Counted from the first letter of the stretch, positions 9,586 through 20,352 are shown. The stretch is 64,000 nt of DNA from Demequina sediminicola (GCF_000975055.1 NZ_BBRB01000001.1:503751-567750); one strand, 5' to 3'. Notes: generated from the letters alone by a model not told the origin. Numbers and translations: made by a program.

Positions 9586-10264
9586 GGGCGCTCTCCGCCT
9601 TCCGGTTCTCGGGAAGAGTGGGCTCCTCGGGACGGTTCTCACGAACCCAGTCCACCTGCTCGTCCACTACCTGGGTCACATCACCCTTGTAGTAGTCGTC
9701 GTCGACAGTGCCGGGAACCATCGGGTGAGGCGCGTTGAGCATGCCGTCCTCGAGGGGTGCCAGCAGGTCCTGCTTCTCGTAGATCAGTCCCTCACGCGTG
9801 GGGCCAGCCAACTCGAAGTCGTTGGTCATGGTCAATGCGCGCGTGGGGCAGGCCTCGATGCACAGGCCGCAGAAAATGCAGCGTAGGTAGTTGATCTGGT
9901 AGACGCGGCCGTAGCGCTCTCCTGGAGAGAACTGCGCGTCGGGAGTGTTCGAATCCGCTTCAACGTAGATAGCGTCCGCGGGGCACGCCCACGCACACAG
10001 TTCACAGCCGATGCACTTCTCGAGCCCGTCCGCGTACCGGTTGAGCTGGTGACGGCCGTGGTACCGGGGCATCGCGGTGTCTTGGTTCTCCGGGTACTGC
10101 TCGGTGACAGTTGGCTTGAAGAAGTTACGGATGGTCACACCGAAACCAGCGACCGGGGCAAAGACCTTGCCTACTGCGCTGGGCTCGGGGAAGTTCGACA
10201 CGAACTGCTCGGACTTGCCGTCGCGTTCGCGGTTCACCTTCCATACGTCATCTGACTCAGTCAT
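9578..10264 (-). CDS. nuoI: NADH-quinone oxidoreductase subunit I
   Basis: Ferredoxin-like subunit of the complex I connecting module that carries two [4Fe-4S] clusters (N6a, N6b). Both eight-iron ferredoxin motifs are visible: [12 protein letters not shown] near residue 72 and [12 protein letters not shown] near residue 117. The ATG at 10264 ([10 protein letters not shown]) gives 228 residues and an 8 bp overlap with nuoH (ATGACTGA). The 38-residue upstream extension is arginine/proline-rich and rejected. The acidic C-terminal tail beyond residue 150 is typical of actinobacterial NuoI. Confidence 0.96.
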   Translation of the reverse strand: MTESDDVWKVNRERDGKSEQFVSNFPEPSAVGKVFAPVAGFGVTIRNFFKPTVTEQYPENQDTAMPRYHGRHQLNRYADGLEKCIGCELCAWACPADAIYVEADSNTPDAQFSPGERYGRVYQINYLRCIFCGLCIEACPTRALTMTNDFELAGPTREGLIYEKQDLLAPLEDGMLNAPHPMVPGTVDDDYYKGDVTQVVDEQVDWVRENRPEEPTLPENRKAESARG

Positions 10265-11621
10265 CGTCGCCTCCTTCGGTGGCGGCTCGGCTGGCACTTG
10301 CCTCAACGGTGCGACCCGATCGAGGCGAGGGGGGCAAAGTCTGGTGCGGTAGCGGCGGCACGGGGTATCCGCCCGCAAACGCGTCGAGCACCTCGGGCTC
10401 GGGATCCGTTTCTTCTGGCTTCTTGGAATCCTTGGCGTCCTTCACGAAGCTGATCACGGAGATCGTGAGGAGAATTCCGACAAGTCCAGCGACAGCGTCG
10501 TAGACCGCAAGGTCGCGACCCCACGAGTCGAAGATCTGACGGCCAACGGAGAAGAACACCAGCCAGCCCAGACCCACGGGGATCAGGACCTTCCAGCCGA
10601 GCTTCATGAACTGGTCGTAGCGGAAACGCAGTACTGAGCCACGGATCCACACGAACAGGAACATCAGTAGCCAGATCTTGATGATCAGCCAGATCGGGGC
10701 AAGCCACCAGGAGTTGAGGAACTCGCCGCCCACCCAGTCCATAGGCCACGGCGCATGCCATCCACCCAGGAACAGTGTGGCTGCGACAGCCGACACGTTA
10801 ATCATGTTCATGTACTCGGCGAGGAAGAACCACGCGAACTTCATCGACGAGTACTCAGTCATGAAGCCTGCCACCAGCTCGCCCTCGGCCTCGGGGAGGT
10901 CGAACGGCAGACGGTTGGTCTCACCAATCATCGAAATGACGTAGAGGACAAACGCTGGGAACAGGGGCCAAATCCACCATCGCGCATCTTGAGATTCGAC
11001 GATGCCGGAGGTCGACATGGTCCCGGCCAGCAGGAACACGGTGACGAGCGAAAGGCCCATCGCCAACTCGTACGAGATGACCTGGGCCGTGGAACGAATG
11101 GCACCCATCAGCGGGTAGGTGGAGCCCGAGGCCCAACCACCAAGAACGATGCCGTACACACCGACTGCTGCGCAGGCAAGGATGTACAGCACTGCGACCG
11201 GGAAGTCAGTAAGTTGCATGGCCGTGGTGATGTCCGTTCCCGGAATCGTCACCACGGGGCCAAAAGGAATCACAGCAAAGATCAGGAACGCAGAGAACAC
11301 GGAGATCATCGGCGCAGCGATGTACAGCACCTTGTCCGCGGCCCGCACGGTGATGTCTTCCTTAAACATCAACTTCATCGCGTCAGAGACGGACTGCAGC
11401 AAACCAAAGGGTCCCAGACGGTTGGGGCCGGGGCGCAACTGCAAACGACCGATGACGCGGCGCTCAAACCACACAGCGAACAGCACGCTGAGCAGCAAGA
11501 AGATCAGCAGACCGACGGCCTTGACGATCGGAATCCACAACGCGTCGTCCGCGAGGGCTTCCATGGTGTCGACCGGAACTCCGCCCGGGTCAACCGCAGT
11601 CAACAACGATGACACCATCAC
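10257..11621 (-). CDS. nuoH: NADH-quinone oxidoreductase subunit H
   Basis: Membrane anchor subunit that forms the quinone-binding chamber with NuoB and NuoD. Eight hydrophobic segments are present; the [19 protein letters not shown] loop near residue 58 and the [17 protein letters not shown] loop near residue 230 are the classic NuoH signatures, with the acidic residues of the E-channel. At 454 residues it is longer than the E. coli protein because of a polar, proline-rich tail after residue 380, a common actinobacterial extension. It overlaps nuoG by 4 bp and nuoI by 8 bp. Confidence 0.97.
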   Translation of the reverse strand: MMVSSLLTAVDPGGVPVDTMEALADDALWIPIVKAVGLLIFLLLSVLFAVWFERRVIGRLQLRPGPNRLGPFGLLQSVSDAMKLMFKEDITVRAADKVLYIAAPMISVFSAFLIFAVIPFGPVVTIPGTDITTAMQLTDFPVAVLYILACAAVGVYGIVLGGWASGSTYPLMGAIRSTAQVISYELAMGLSLVTVFLLAGTMSTSGIVESQDARWWIWPLFPAFVLYVISMIGETNRLPFDLPEAEGELVAGFMTEYSSMKFAWFFLAEYMNMINVSAVAATLFLGGWHAPWPMDWVGGEFLNSWWLAPIWLIIKIWLLMFLFVWIRGSVLRFRYDQFMKLGWKVLIPVGLGWLVFFSVGRQIFDSWGRDLAVYDAVAGLVGILLTISVISFVKDAKDSKKPEETDPEPEVLDAFAGGYPVPPLPHQTLPPSPRSGRTVEASASRAATEGGDDD

Positions 11622-14107
11622 ACGCCTCCCTTAACCATGACGCGAGCTCCCGGCTCAACACCGAGTTCCTGTGCCACCCACGAACCGGGCGACTTCGCTG
11701 GCACCCACACCACACCATCGGCCATCTCCGTGATGACGACAGGGAGTTCGAGTGCGCCCGTCTGCGTTGAGACCGTGACGAGACCGTCCTTGACGCCCAC
11801 GGCATCGGCTGTCTTGGCGGACAAACGCGCCACTGCGGTGCGGCCGGTTCCTGCAAGGTAGGGCTCGCCGTCCTGTAGCGCGCCTTCGTCAACCATGAGG
11901 TGCCACGACGCCAGGATGAGTTCTTCGCCAGGCTTCGCGTCGACCTTGGGGGCGTCGATCTTGGGGGCTGCGGGACGGTGCTTGGTCGCCGCGGCGCCGA
12001 GCGCACCGAGCTGCTGGGAAACATCCCCCACCGTCGCGGTATTCAGCGTGACGCCAAGTTCGCGAGCAAGGATGTCGAGCACACGGTGGTCCGACATTGC
12101 ATCGGTCTTGAGTGCCGTGGCGAATCCGCGCAGACGCCCTTCCCAGTTCACAAACGTGCCGGACTTTTCTGACGGCGGTGCAACAGGCAACACGACATCG
12201 GCGTACTCCGCGACCTCGGTGCGACGCACTTCGAGGGACAGGACAAAGCCCGTACGCTCCAGAGCGGCTGAGAGGTTGCTGGTGAGGTCGGACGGCGTCA
12301 CACCACCGACGATGAGCGCATCGACCTTGCCCTGGTGGGCGGCAGCGATGATGTCGGCTGCACCACGTCCCTGCTTTCCGGGAAGTGCGTCGACTCCCCA
12401 GGCTTTCGCCACAGCGTCACGGGCCGATGCCTCGGACACCGCACGGCCGCCCGGCAAGAGACCAGGGAGAGCGCCCGCTTCGACGGCTCCACGTTCTCCA
12501 GCGCGGCGCGGAATCCACACCAGCTTGGCACCCGTGCGCTTGGCCAGCGCCAGTGCCTGCGTGAACGCTCCGGGCGAACCCGCGAGGCGTTCACCAACGA
12601 TGATGACGGAGCCGGCTTCCTTGAGTGCTTCCGAAGCTGCGGTCGAGCCCTTCACTGCGGCGAGCGCCTTGCCTTCACCACCGGGTGCGGTGGAGAGCAG
12701 GGTCGCGTCGAGCTTCTCTGCACCACGGCTGAGGAACGGTGCCACGGTGAAGACCTGCTGACGTCCCAGCGCCTTGCGCAGACGCAGGAAGACGATGCCG
12801 CCCTCATCTTCAGGCTCGAAGCCCGCCATGAGCACAGCGGGAGCCTTCTCGAGGTCGCCGAAAGTGACGCCCAAGCCCGTGGCCGCTACCGAGGAACCTA
12901 GGAAGGCCTCTTCCTCGTCGGACGCGGTGCGAGTGCGGATGTCGACATCATTGGTGTCGAGAACCAGGCGCGCAAACTTTTGGTAGGCGTAGGCGTCTTC
13001 CATGGTGAGGCGACCACCGGGGAGCACTGCTGCGCCCTGAGCGTCCTCACCAGTGATGGCGGCACGCAGGCCCTTGGCGGCTGCGGCGAGAGCATCGGGC
13101 CATGAAGCCTCGTGCAACTCACCGTCGTCACCGCGGACCAGGGGTCGCGTGATGCGGTCGTTAAGGTTCTGCCACGAGAACGCGAAGCGGTCCTTGTCAG
13201 TAATCCACTCTTCGTTGACCACTGGGTCATTGTCCGCAAGGCGGCGCAGGATCTTGCCACGACGGTGGTCGGTGCGCAGCGCGGCGCCTGACGAGTCGTG
13301 CTCGGAAATGCCGGGGCTCGAGACGAGGTCGAACGGACGCGAGCGGAACCGGTAGGAGGCGCTGGTGAGCGCGCCCACTGGGCAGATCTGCACCGTGTTG
13401 CCGGAGAAGTATGAGGAGAATGCGCGGCCGGACTCGTCTTCCGCCGCGACACCGATGGGCTCGTAGCCATCGAACTCGAGAACGTCCTCGTTAAACGTTC
13501 CGATCTGCTGCATCGCGCCGCGGTTCTGCAGGTCGATGAACGCGTCGCCGGCGATCTCCTTGGAGAAGCGGGTGCAACGCTGGCACAGGATGCAACGCTC
13601 ACGGTCGAGGAGGATCTCAGAGCTGAGGGCGAGGGGCTTTTCGAAGACGCGCTTGACGTCAATGAAGCGGCTCTCTGGGCGGCCGTTGCTCATGGCCTGG
13701 TTCTGCAGAGGGCATTCGCCGCCCTTGTCGCAGACGGGGCAGTCCAGCGGGTGGTTGATGAGCAGCAGCTCCATCACACCCTCTTGAGCCTTCGCGGCGG
13801 TCTCCGACGAGTGCTGGGTGTTGACGATCATGCCGTCCATCACCGTCATCGTGCACGATGCCTGGGGCTTGGGGAACGGACGAACGTTGCCCTCGCGGTC
13901 CGGTGCGGCAACATCCACGAGGCACTGGCGGCAGGCACCGGCAGGCTTCAGCAACGGGTGGTCGCAGAAGCGGGGAATGTCGATACCGACCTGCTCGGCA
14001 GCGCGAATGATCAACGTTCCCTTGGGAACGGTCACCTCAGAGCCGTCGATCGTCAGTGAGACGGTGTCGACCACTGCTGGGGTGGCTTGGTCCGCGGTCG
14101 AGGTCAT
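11618..14107 (-). CDS. nuoG: NADH-quinone oxidoreductase subunit G
   Basis: Large iron-sulfur subunit of the NADH-dehydrogenase module (829 residues). The N-terminal [2Fe-2S] domain shows CDHPLLKPAGACRQC near residue 42. It is followed by the His/Cys [4Fe-4S] motif HPLDCPVCDKGGECPLQ near residue 118 and the CILCQRCTRFS and CPVGALTS cysteines. The rest is a molybdopterin-oxidoreductase-like fold with no intact metal-ligand motif noticed, as normal for NuoG. The C-terminal domain after about residue 720 resembles the molybdopterin dinucleotide-binding domain. It overlaps both neighbours by 4 bp. Confidence 0.97.
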   Translation of the reverse strand: MTSTADQATPAVVDTVSLTIDGSEVTVPKGTLIIRAAEQVGIDIPRFCDHPLLKPAGACRQCLVDVAAPDREGNVRPFPKPQASCTMTVMDGMIVNTQHSSETAAKAQEGVMELLLINHPLDCPVCDKGGECPLQNQAMSNGRPESRFIDVKRVFEKPLALSSEILLDRERCILCQRCTRFSKEIAGDAFIDLQNRGAMQQIGTFNEDVLEFDGYEPIGVAAEDESGRAFSSYFSGNTVQICPVGALTSASYRFRSRPFDLVSSPGISEHDSSGAALRTDHRRGKILRRLADNDPVVNEEWITDKDRFAFSWQNLNDRITRPLVRGDDGELHEASWPDALAAAAKGLRAAITGEDAQGAAVLPGGRLTMEDAYAYQKFARLVLDTNDVDIRTRTASDEEEAFLGSSVAATGLGVTFGDLEKAPAVLMAGFEPEDEGGIVFLRLRKALGRQQVFTVAPFLSRGAEKLDATLLSTAPGGEGKALAAVKGSTAASEALKEAGSVIIVGERLAGSPGAFTQALALAKRTGAKLVWIPRRAGERGAVEAGALPGLLPGGRAVSEASARDAVAKAWGVDALPGKQGRGAADIIAAAHQGKVDALIVGGVTPSDLTSNLSAALERTGFVLSLEVRRTEVAEYADVVLPVAPPSEKSGTFVNWEGRLRGFATALKTDAMSDHRVLDILARELGVTLNTATVGDVSQQLGALGAAATKHRPAAPKIDAPKVDAKPGEELILASWHLMVDEGALQDGEPYLAGTGRTAVARLSAKTADAVGVKDGLVTVSTQTGALELPVVITEMADGVVWVPAKSPGSWVAQELGVEPGARVMVKGGV

Positions 14108-15432
14108 GCGTGGGCCTCCTCAGTCGCCTTCGTGCTCTCGGTGACCTCAAAGAGGGCCGATGCGGAGTGGTCGAACGGGCACGCACCATCAGTGATGTGC
14201 TGCTCGAACTCCTCGCGGAAGTACTGGATGGAACTGGAGATACAGCTGGTAGCACCGTCGCCGAGGGCACAGAATGCGCGGCCCAGGATCGACTCACAGG
14301 TGTCGAGTAGCTGCTGGATGTCGGCGTCAACTCCCTGGCCACCCTCGACCCGCTTGAGGATCTGGGTGAGCCAGAAGGTGCCTTCACGGCACGGGGTGCA
14401 CTTGCCGCAGGACTCGTGCTTGTAGAACTCGGTCCAGCGGGTCACGACGCGCACCACACAGGTGGTCTCGTCGAAGATTTGGAGGGCGCGGGTACCGAGC
14501 ATCGAACCGGCTGCCCCTACAGACTCGTAGTCGAGCGGGGTGTCGAGGTGCTCGTCGGTGAAGATCGGCGTCGAGGAACCACCGGGGGTCCAGAACTTCA
14601 GCTTCTTGCCGCCGCGCATGCCGCCGGCCATCTCGAGGAGTTCACGCAAGGTGATCCCAAGCGGTGCCTCGTACTGTCCGGGGCGCTCAACGTGGCCGGA
14701 CAGGGAAAACAGACCCATGCCCTTGGAGCGTTCGGTGCCCATCGAGGTGAACCATTCCACGCCACGATCGATGATGGCCGGGACGGAGGAGATGGACTCC
14801 ACGTTGTTGACCACCGTGGGGCGGGCATACAGACCCGCGACTGCGGGGAACGGCGGCTTCAGTCGGGGCTGACCGCGGCGTCCTTCCAGCGAGTCCAGGA
14901 GTGCGGTCTCTTCACCACAAATGTAGGCACCGGCACCGGCGTGAACTGTGACGTCGAGGTCGAAGCCAGAGCCGTGGATGTTCTTGCCCAAGTGTCCGGC
15001 GTCGTAGGCCTCGCGCACGGCCTGCATGAGGCGACGGTAGACGTGGGTGACCTCGCCGCGCACGTAGATGAAAGCGTGGTTGCAGCCGATCGCATAGGAC
15101 GTGATGGCCACACCCTCAACAAGCACCTGTGGCGCCGAGAGCATGGTCGGAATGTCCTTGCAGGTTCCTGGCTCGGACTCGTCAGCGTTGACCACGAGGT
15201 AGCGGGGGCCGCCATCGTCGGGGGGCAGGAAGCCCCACTTCATGCCGGTCGGGAAGCCCGCACCGCCGCGGCCGCGGAGACCGGAGTCTTTCACGGCCTG
15301 GATAATGTCTGCCTTGTCCATGCCGAGCGCTTTCTTGAGCGCACGGTAGCCGCCGTGTTCCTCATACGTGGAGAGCTTCCACGACTGCTCGGCATCCCAC
15401 GTGGCCGAGAGCACTGGGGTCAGATCAGTCAC
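14104..15432 (-). CDS. nuoF: NADH-quinone oxidoreductase subunit F
   Basis: NADH-oxidising flavoprotein subunit with FMN and one [4Fe-4S] cluster (N3). The glycine-rich NADH loop GLRGRGGAGFPTG near residue 52 and the FMN-binding VVNADESEPGTCKD near residue 82 are visible, as is the cluster motif ESCGKCTPCREGT near residue 350 with a fourth cysteine about 40 residues later. Length (442) is standard. It overlaps nuoE and nuoG by 4 bp each, so the three dehydrogenase subunits are translationally coupled. Confidence 0.98.
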   Translation of the reverse strand: MTDLTPVLSATWDAEQSWKLSTYEEHGGYRALKKALGMDKADIIQAVKDSGLRGRGGAGFPTGMKWGFLPPDDGGPRYLVVNADESEPGTCKDIPTMLSAPQVLVEGVAITSYAIGCNHAFIYVRGEVTHVYRRLMQAVREAYDAGHLGKNIHGSGFDLDVTVHAGAGAYICGEETALLDSLEGRRGQPRLKPPFPAVAGLYARPTVVNNVESISSVPAIIDRGVEWFTSMGTERSKGMGLFSLSGHVERPGQYEAPLGITLRELLEMAGGMRGGKKLKFWTPGGSSTPIFTDEHLDTPLDYESVGAAGSMLGTRALQIFDETTCVVRVVTRWTEFYKHESCGKCTPCREGTFWLTQILKRVEGGQGVDADIQQLLDTCESILGRAFCALGDGATSCISSSIQYFREEFEQHITDGACPFDHSASALFEVTESTKATEEAHA

Positions 15433-16082
15433 TTGCTTTCCTTCCAGCCCTGCTCGCGTGCGACTTTGAGGCCCACCAGCGTGGGCTCGCCCACACCTTG
15501 GTCCTCGTCAACCTTGCCGTCTTCGAAACCGGCGAGCACTCGCTCGGTCTCCTTGAACGTCGAGACCTTGTTGGGGCCACGGGTTGGCTTGACGTCGCGG
15601 CCTTCGAGGATGTCATCCACGACACGCAGTGCGCGGTCGGGCGTCATGTTGTCGAAGAACTCCCAGTTGACCATCATCACGGGTGCGTAGTCGCACGCCG
15701 CGTTACATTCGATGCGCTCCAGCGAGATCTTGCCGTCCGCGGTGGTCTCGTCGTGGCCTACGCCGCACTTGTCTGACAGTTGGCGCCAAATCTCGTCGCC
15801 ACCCATCGTCGCGCACAGAGCCGTGGTGCACACGCCCACCTGGTACTCGCCGTTGGGGCGGCGCTTGTACTGGGTGTAGAACGTTGCAACTGCTGAGACC
15901 TCGGCGCTTGTCAGATCCACGGCATCGGCGCAAAACGCGATGCCGTCGGGGCTGACGTAACCGTCGACCGATTGCACGAGGTGCAGCAGGGGCAGCAACG
16001 CGGAGCGCTGCACTGGGTAGCGACCCAGAATCTCGTCGGCATCCTTGCGCAGCTGCGCGAGGGTGTCTGCGTCGTAGGTCAT
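15429..16082 (-). CDS. nuoE: NADH-quinone oxidoreductase subunit E
   Basis: Thioredoxin-fold subunit carrying the [2Fe-2S] cluster N1a beside the FMN. The four cysteine ligands are seen as VGVCTTALC near residue 94 and [10 protein letters not shown] near residue 134, in the usual C-x4-C...C-x3-C spacing. The ATG at 16082 ([10 protein letters not shown]) is chosen because it overlaps the nuoD stop by 4 bp; the upstream extension in the same frame is very arginine-rich and lies within nuoD. The protein has 217 residues, with a charged tail of about 50 residues beyond the fold. Confidence 0.96.
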   Translation of the reverse strand: MTYDADTLAQLRKDADEILGRYPVQRSALLPLLHLVQSVDGYVSPDGIAFCADAVDLTSAEVSAVATFYTQYKRRPNGEYQVGVCTTALCATMGGDEIWRQLSDKCGVGHDETTADGKISLERIECNAACDYAPVMMVNWEFFDNMTPDRALRVVDDILEGRDVKPTRGPNKVSTFKETERVLAGFEDGKVDEDQGVGEPTLVGLKVAREQGWKESK

Positions 16083-17422
16083 CGGTCTACGCCTCCCAGA
16101 ACCATGTCGATCGATGCGATGGCGACCACGACATCGGCTACCTGTCCGCCTTCGCACATGAGCGAGAGCGCCTGCAGGTTGTTGAAGCCGGGGTCACGGA
16201 AGTGTGCACGCCACGGCTTGGCGCCGCCGTCAGACACGAGGTGCACACCCAGTAGACCCTTGGGTCCCTCAGTTGCCTGGTAGACCTGGCCTGCGGGCAC
16301 GTCGAAGCCTTCGGTGACGAGCTTGAAGTGGTGGATGAGTGCTTCCATCGACTCGCCCATGATGTGGCGAATGTGCTCGGGCGAGTTGCCCTGACCGTCG
16401 CCACCGATGGATAGCTGAGCGGGCCACGCAATCTTCTTGTCGGCGACCATGACAGGGCCGTCGCCGAGTGCTTCGAGACGGTCGGCACACTGCTCGACGA
16501 TCTTGAGCGACTCGTAGCACTCCTCCATGCGCAGGACCATACGAGCCCAGGCATCCGCGTCGGTCGAGGTCGGGACCTGGAAGTCGTAGGTCTCGTATCC
16601 GCAGTACGGGTCGGACTTGCGCAGGTCGTATGGCAGGCCTGTGGCACGCAGAATCGGGCCGGTAATGCCCAACGACATGGCGGAGGGGAGGTCCACGACG
16701 GCGACATTCTTCAGACGGCCCTTGAGGATCGGGTTTTCCATCTGCAGCGCGACCAACTCGTCAAGGCGCAGACGCACCTGAGGAATCATGTCGCGAATGG
16801 CCTTGATGCCGCCCTCGGGGAGGCCCTGTGCCACACCGCCGGGACGGATGTACGCGTTGTTGGTGCGCAAACCGGTGATCATTTCGATCACCTTGAAGGT
16901 TTCTTCACGACCAATGAAGCTGGTGGTCATGATAGTGGTGGCGCCCAGTTCGTTACCACCGGTGCCGATGGCAACCAGGTGTGAGCCGATGCGGGTCAGC
17001 TCTGACATCAGGACACGCAAGATCGAGGCGCGCTCAGGGATGTCGTCAGTGATGCCCAAGAGCTTCTCGATACCGAGGCAGTAGACGAGTTCCTGTGCCA
17101 TGGAGGCCACGTAGTCCATACGGGTGCAGAACGTCACGCCCTGCGTCCACGTGCGGTATTCCATGTTCTTTTCAATACCGGTGTGGAGATAGCCGATGCC
17201 GGCACGGGTTTCCGTGACCGTCTCACCTTCGATCTCGAGCATGACGCGGAGCACGCCGTGCGTCGAAGGGTGCTGGGGGCCCATGTTCATGACGATGCGC
17301 TGTTGGCCGAGGCGGACTGCCTCTTCGACAGTCTCGGACCAGTCCGCGCCGTACACGTTGTACTCGGGGACGTCGGGATCCTCGGTAAACGCGCCAGTGG
17401 CCTGTGCGGTGGGGTTGTTCAT
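16079..17422 (-). CDS. nuoD: NADH-quinone oxidoreductase subunit D
   Basis: 49-kDa-type subunit that forms the quinone-reduction site with NuoB. The signature [14 protein letters not shown] near residue 45 contains the loop that contacts the quinone head group; [15 protein letters not shown] near residue 80 is also diagnostic. The 447 residues match actinobacterial NuoD. The first 40 residues, before the conserved part, are acidic and variable. It overlaps nuoC and nuoE by 4 bp. Confidence 0.98.
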   Translation of the reverse strand: MNNPTAQATGAFTEDPDVPEYNVYGADWSETVEEAVRLGQQRIVMNMGPQHPSTHGVLRVMLEIEGETVTETRAGIGYLHTGIEKNMEYRTWTQGVTFCTRMDYVASMAQELVYCLGIEKLLGITDDIPERASILRVLMSELTRIGSHLVAIGTGGNELGATTIMTTSFIGREETFKVIEMITGLRTNNAYIRPGGVAQGLPEGGIKAIRDMIPQVRLRLDELVALQMENPILKGRLKNVAVVDLPSAMSLGITGPILRATGLPYDLRKSDPYCGYETYDFQVPTSTDADAWARMVLRMEECYESLKIVEQCADRLEALGDGPVMVADKKIAWPAQLSIGGDGQGNSPEHIRHIMGESMEALIHHFKLVTEGFDVPAGQVYQATEGPKGLLGVHLVSDGGAKPWRAHFRDPGFNNLQALSLMCEGGQVADVVVAIASIDMVLGGVDR

Positions 17423-18114
17423 CGGTACTGCCTCCGCTCGCCGGGCGAATCTACTTCGGCGCCCTTGTATTCGATCGGGATGCCGCCCAAGGGGTAGTCC
17501 TTGCGTTGCGGGTGGCCGACCCAGTCGTCTGGCATTTCAATGCGTGCCAGTGACGGGTGGCCGTCGAAGATGATGCCGAAGAAGTCCCAGGTCTCGCGTT
17601 CGTGCCAGTTGTTCATCGGGTAGATGCTGCACACGGAGGGAATGTGGGGGTCGTTCTCGTCGACCGCAACTTCAACGCGCAGGTGGCGGTTGTGCGTAAT
17701 GGACAGCAGTGGGTATGCGGCGTGGAGCTCGCGGCCCTTGTCTGCTGGGTAGTGGACGCCGGAGACGCCGAGGCACATTTCGAAGCGCAGGTCTTGGTCG
17801 TCGCGCAGGTGGGTGACAACTTCCAGTAGGTGCTTGGCGGCGATGTAAAGCGTCAGTTCGCCACGGTCAACGACCACCGACTCAATAGCCTCGTCGGCAC
17901 GGTCGCCCAGCAACTCCGTGAGGATGTCAACGACACCGTCGAACCATTCGCCATAGGGGCGTTCGGTCGCGCCGGGCATCGGCACTGGCTTGATGAGTCC
18001 GTCGAAGCCGGAAGTGTCACCCTTCGCGGAGAACAGTCCCTCACGAACGTTGATGAGGGTCAGCGGCTCGCGGCCCTGCGGCTCTACAGCCTGCATGTCC
18101 TGGGAATCGGTCAC
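17419..18114 (-). CDS. nuoC: NADH-quinone oxidoreductase subunit C
   Basis: 30-kDa-type subunit of the complex I connecting module, with structural and assembly roles. The family signature is visible near residue 170 as [19 protein letters not shown] and ends in [17 protein letters not shown] variable N-terminal extension of about 60 residues precedes the conserved fold (231 residues in all). NuoC and NuoD are separate genes here, unlike the fused form of E. coli. The gene overlaps nuoB and nuoD by 4 bp. Confidence 0.97.
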   Translation of the reverse strand: MTDSQDMQAVEPQGREPLTLINVREGLFSAKGDTSGFDGLIKPVPMPGATERPYGEWFDGVVDILTELLGDRADEAIESVVVDRGELTLYIAAKHLLEVVTHLRDDQDLRFEMCLGVSGVHYPADKGRELHAAYPLLSITHNRHLRVEVAVDENDPHIPSVCSIYPMNNWHERETWDFFGIIFDGHPSLARIEMPDDWVGHPQRKDYPLGGIPIEYKGAEVDSPGERRQYR

Positions 18115-18662
18115 CGCAGCAGACCCTTCTGATCGGAGGTCGGGGTGGCCTTGAGGGCAGCGGCCTCGGCGGCGGCTGCGATCTGGCGGCGGTTCTCGCC
18201 CATCGGCGTGGTCTTGACCTGCTCCTGCAACTCGAGAAGCGCGTTGATCAGCATCTCTGGGCGGGGCGGGCAGCCAGGGAGGTAGATGTCAACGGGAACC
18301 ACGTGGTCGACACCCTGAACGATGGCGTAGTTGTTGAACATGCCGCCCGATGATGCACAGACACCCATAGAGAGGACCCACTTGGGGTTGGCCATCTGGT
18401 CGTAGACCTGGCGGACGATCGGTGCCATCTTGTTGGACACACGGCCAGCGACGATCATGATGTCGGCCTGGCGGGGGGAGCCTCGGAAGACCTCGGAGCC
18501 GAACCGGGAGATGTCGAACCGGGACGTACCCGTACCCATCATCTCGATCGCACAGCACGCGAGTCCGAACGTTGCTGGCCACAGCGAGCCCGCACGGGCC
18601 CAGCCAACAAAGTTCTCGACAGTGCCGAGCATGAACGGAGGTGCGCTTTCTTCAATACCCAT
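18111..18662 (-). CDS. nuoB: NADH-quinone oxidoreductase subunit B
   Basis: Subunit carrying cluster N2, the last iron-sulfur centre, which reduces the quinone. The adjacent cysteine pair is in [11 protein letters not shown] near residue 36; the other ligands are in [10 protein letters not shown] near residue 102 and [10 protein letters not shown] near residue 132. The 183 residues are normal for the family. It starts 3 bp after nuoA stops and overlaps nuoC by 4 bp. Confidence 0.98.
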   Translation of the reverse strand: MGIEESAPPFMLGTVENFVGWARAGSLWPATFGLACCAIEMMGTGTSRFDISRFGSEVFRGSPRQADIMIVAGRVSNKMAPIVRQVYDQMANPKWVLSMGVCASSGGMFNNYAIVQGVDHVVPVDIYLPGCPPRPEMLINALLELQEQVKTTPMGENRRQIAAAAEAAALKATPTSDQKGLLR

Positions 18663-18665
18663 AAG

Positions 18666-19025
18666 TCAGTCCCACTCAAATCCGCCGCGGCGCCACTCAT
18701 ACACAAAGGGAATCGTGATGAGGGCGAGGAAAGTCATGATTGCAATGAGGCCGAACCATCCCAATGCCCCGTGCGCGACAGCCCACGGGTAGAGGAAGAC
18801 GACCTCGATGTCGAAGATGATGAATGTCATGGCCACGAGGTAGTACTTGATTGGCACACGACCGCCGCCACTGGCTCCGGGCGTGGGCTGCAGGCCAGAC
18901 TCGTACTGGTCAACCTTGGCGGAGTTGTAGCGCTTGGGACCAGTCAGGTTGCTGATCACCAGGCCCGCTATCGCCATCAGCGCGGCAACGCAGACCATCA
19001 CCACGATGGGGACGTAGGGATTCAC
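18666..19025 (-). CDS. nuoA: NADH-quinone oxidoreductase subunit A
   Basis: Small membrane subunit of complex I (119 residues, three transmembrane helices). The acidic loop YESGLQPTPGA near residue 42, holding the conserved cytoplasmic segment at the quinone site, and FIIFDIEVVFLYPWAV near residue 72 are diagnostic. It is the first nuo gene and starts 46 bp after the stop of the upstream flavoprotein, the widest gap in the operon. A weak AAGGAG Shine-Dalgarno-like stretch lies about 8 nt upstream. Confidence 0.97.
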   Translation of the reverse strand: MNPYVPIVVMVCVAALMAIAGLVISNLTGPKRYNSAKVDQYESGLQPTPGASGGGRVPIKYYLVAMTFIIFDIEVVFLYPWAVAHGALGWFGLIAIMTFLALITIPFVYEWRRGGFEWD

Positions 19026-19071
19026 TGGTCGACTCCTTTGTTCGCTTGCTCGGGACTGGGGTGCACCATCA

Positions 19072-20352
19072 TCATGCCGCTGGTGCCACCTTAGTGAGAG
19101 TGACCATCAGGCGATCGGCCCAGTCCCCTCCGCTCGGTTCGTAGACGTCCGCTAGCAGTTTATGCGTAAAGTGCATCACTAGGGGGCGAGGTAGACCGTA
19201 TCGCGTACACAGCCGCATGACGGACGGATGGTCAATCAGTTCGGCGAAAACGCGGCCGAGTGAGAAGTATCCGCCCAGGTCTTCCTTCATTTGGTCGGCA
19301 TAGCTTTCAAGCGCCGCTTCCCGGGCGCCATCGGTGCGAGCTTCGCGCCACGCCACCACTGCTTCGCTGGCTCGGCGCGCAGACTGCATGGCGTATGCGA
19401 TGCCCTCCCCGTTGAAGGGGCTGACCATTCCACCGGAGTCGCCTACCAGCATCAGGCCGGGAACGTAGTGGGGCTGACGGTTGAAGGCCATGGGGATCGC
19501 AGCGCCTTGGACCTTGCTGACTGGGGCGTCGGGGTCGATACCCCAGTCCTTGAGGTCTTCACGCACCCAGTTGTCAAAGAGCGCACGGTGGTCGAGTCCT
19601 GACGGTGCACCGTTGGGGCTCAGTGTTCCTAGGCCGATGTTCGCGGTGCCGTCGCCGAGCGGGAAAATCCAGCCGTAGCCGGGCAGGAGGTGGGATTCGC
19701 TGTCACGGATGGTGAGGTGTCCCTCCATCCACTCTTCGTCGTGGCGAGGTGTTTCGAAGTATGTGCGGACGGCCACACCCATCGGCCGGTTGTCCATACG
19801 CTCCATACCGAGGCCGAGCGCGATACGTGCGCTCACACCATCGGCCGCGATCACGAGCGGAGCGCTGTAGGTGACTTCGTCGCCAACCTTGCGCCCCTTC
19901 TCGTCCGTGGCCTTGGCGGTAACGCCGATGACACGGCCGGTGAGGTCGTCGCGTACTGAGCCGGTGACGAACCAGCCTTCGCGGATGTCTGCGCCGGCTG
20001 AGCGGGCGTGTTCCGCGAGTGTGTGGTCAAAACTGGAGCGGGTGAGGCTCAGCCCATAGTTGGGGAACGACTCTTGCTCGTGCCACGGGAACTCGAGCCG
20101 GTGGCCGCCGCCCACCATGCGCAATCCCCAGTTGGGGATCCATCCGTCTTCGCGGGGCGTTGGGAGATTAAGAAGTTGCAGCTCCTTGACGGCCTTGGGC
20201 GTCAGACCGTCGCCGCAGACCTTCTCGCGCGGGAAACGGGACTTCTCCAAAGCGATGACATTAAAGCCTTCGCGTGCCAAGTAGTACGCGACAGCGGAGC
20301 CTCCAGGCCCAGCGCCCACCACGATTACATCGGCTTGCGTTTTCACGCCCAT
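19072..20352 (-). CDS. Geranylgeranyl reductase family flavoprotein (menaquinone reductase-like)
   Basis: FAD-dependent oxidoreductase of the geranylgeranyl-reductase family. In actinobacteria the member beside complex I genes (MenJ type) saturates one isoprene unit of menaquinone. The dinucleotide-binding motif VVGAGPGGSAVAYYLAREG lies near residue 11, the family motif REKVCGDGLTPKAV near residue 43, and the second FAD motif GLMLVGDSGGMVSPFNGEG near residue 300. It heads the respiratory operon, 46 bp before nuoA. The outer ATG is listed, but a TAGGCT box abuts it and lies exactly 6 nt before a GTG at 20346, which would make the real start that GTG on a leaderless transcript. The role in menaquinone reduction is inferred from family and context. 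Confidence 0.85.
   Translation of the reverse strand: MGVKTQADVIVVGAGPGGSAVAYYLAREGFNVIALEKSRFPREKVCGDGLTPKAVKELQLLNLPTPREDGWIPNWGLRMVGGGHRLEFPWHEQESFPNYGLSLTRSSFDHTLAEHARSAGADIREGWFVTGSVRDDLTGRVIGVTAKATDEKGRKVGDEVTYSAPLVIAADGVSARIALGLGMERMDNRPMGVAVRTYFETPRHDEEWMEGHLTIRDSESHLLPGYGWIFPLGDGTANIGLGTLSPNGAPSGLDHRALFDNWVREDLKDWGIDPDAPVSKVQGAAIPMAFNRQPHYVPGLMLVGDSGGMVSPFNGEGIAYAMQSARRASEAVVAWREARTDGAREAALESYADQMKEDLGGYFSLGRVFAELIDHPSVMRLCTRYGLPRPLVMHFTHKLLADVYEPSGGDWADRLMVTLTKVAPAA

Noticed and set aside
9948-9957. GTTCGAATCC, a tRNA T-arm-like sequence
   Set aside because: It is inside nuoI on the coding strand's complement and no acceptor or anticodon stem can be formed around it.
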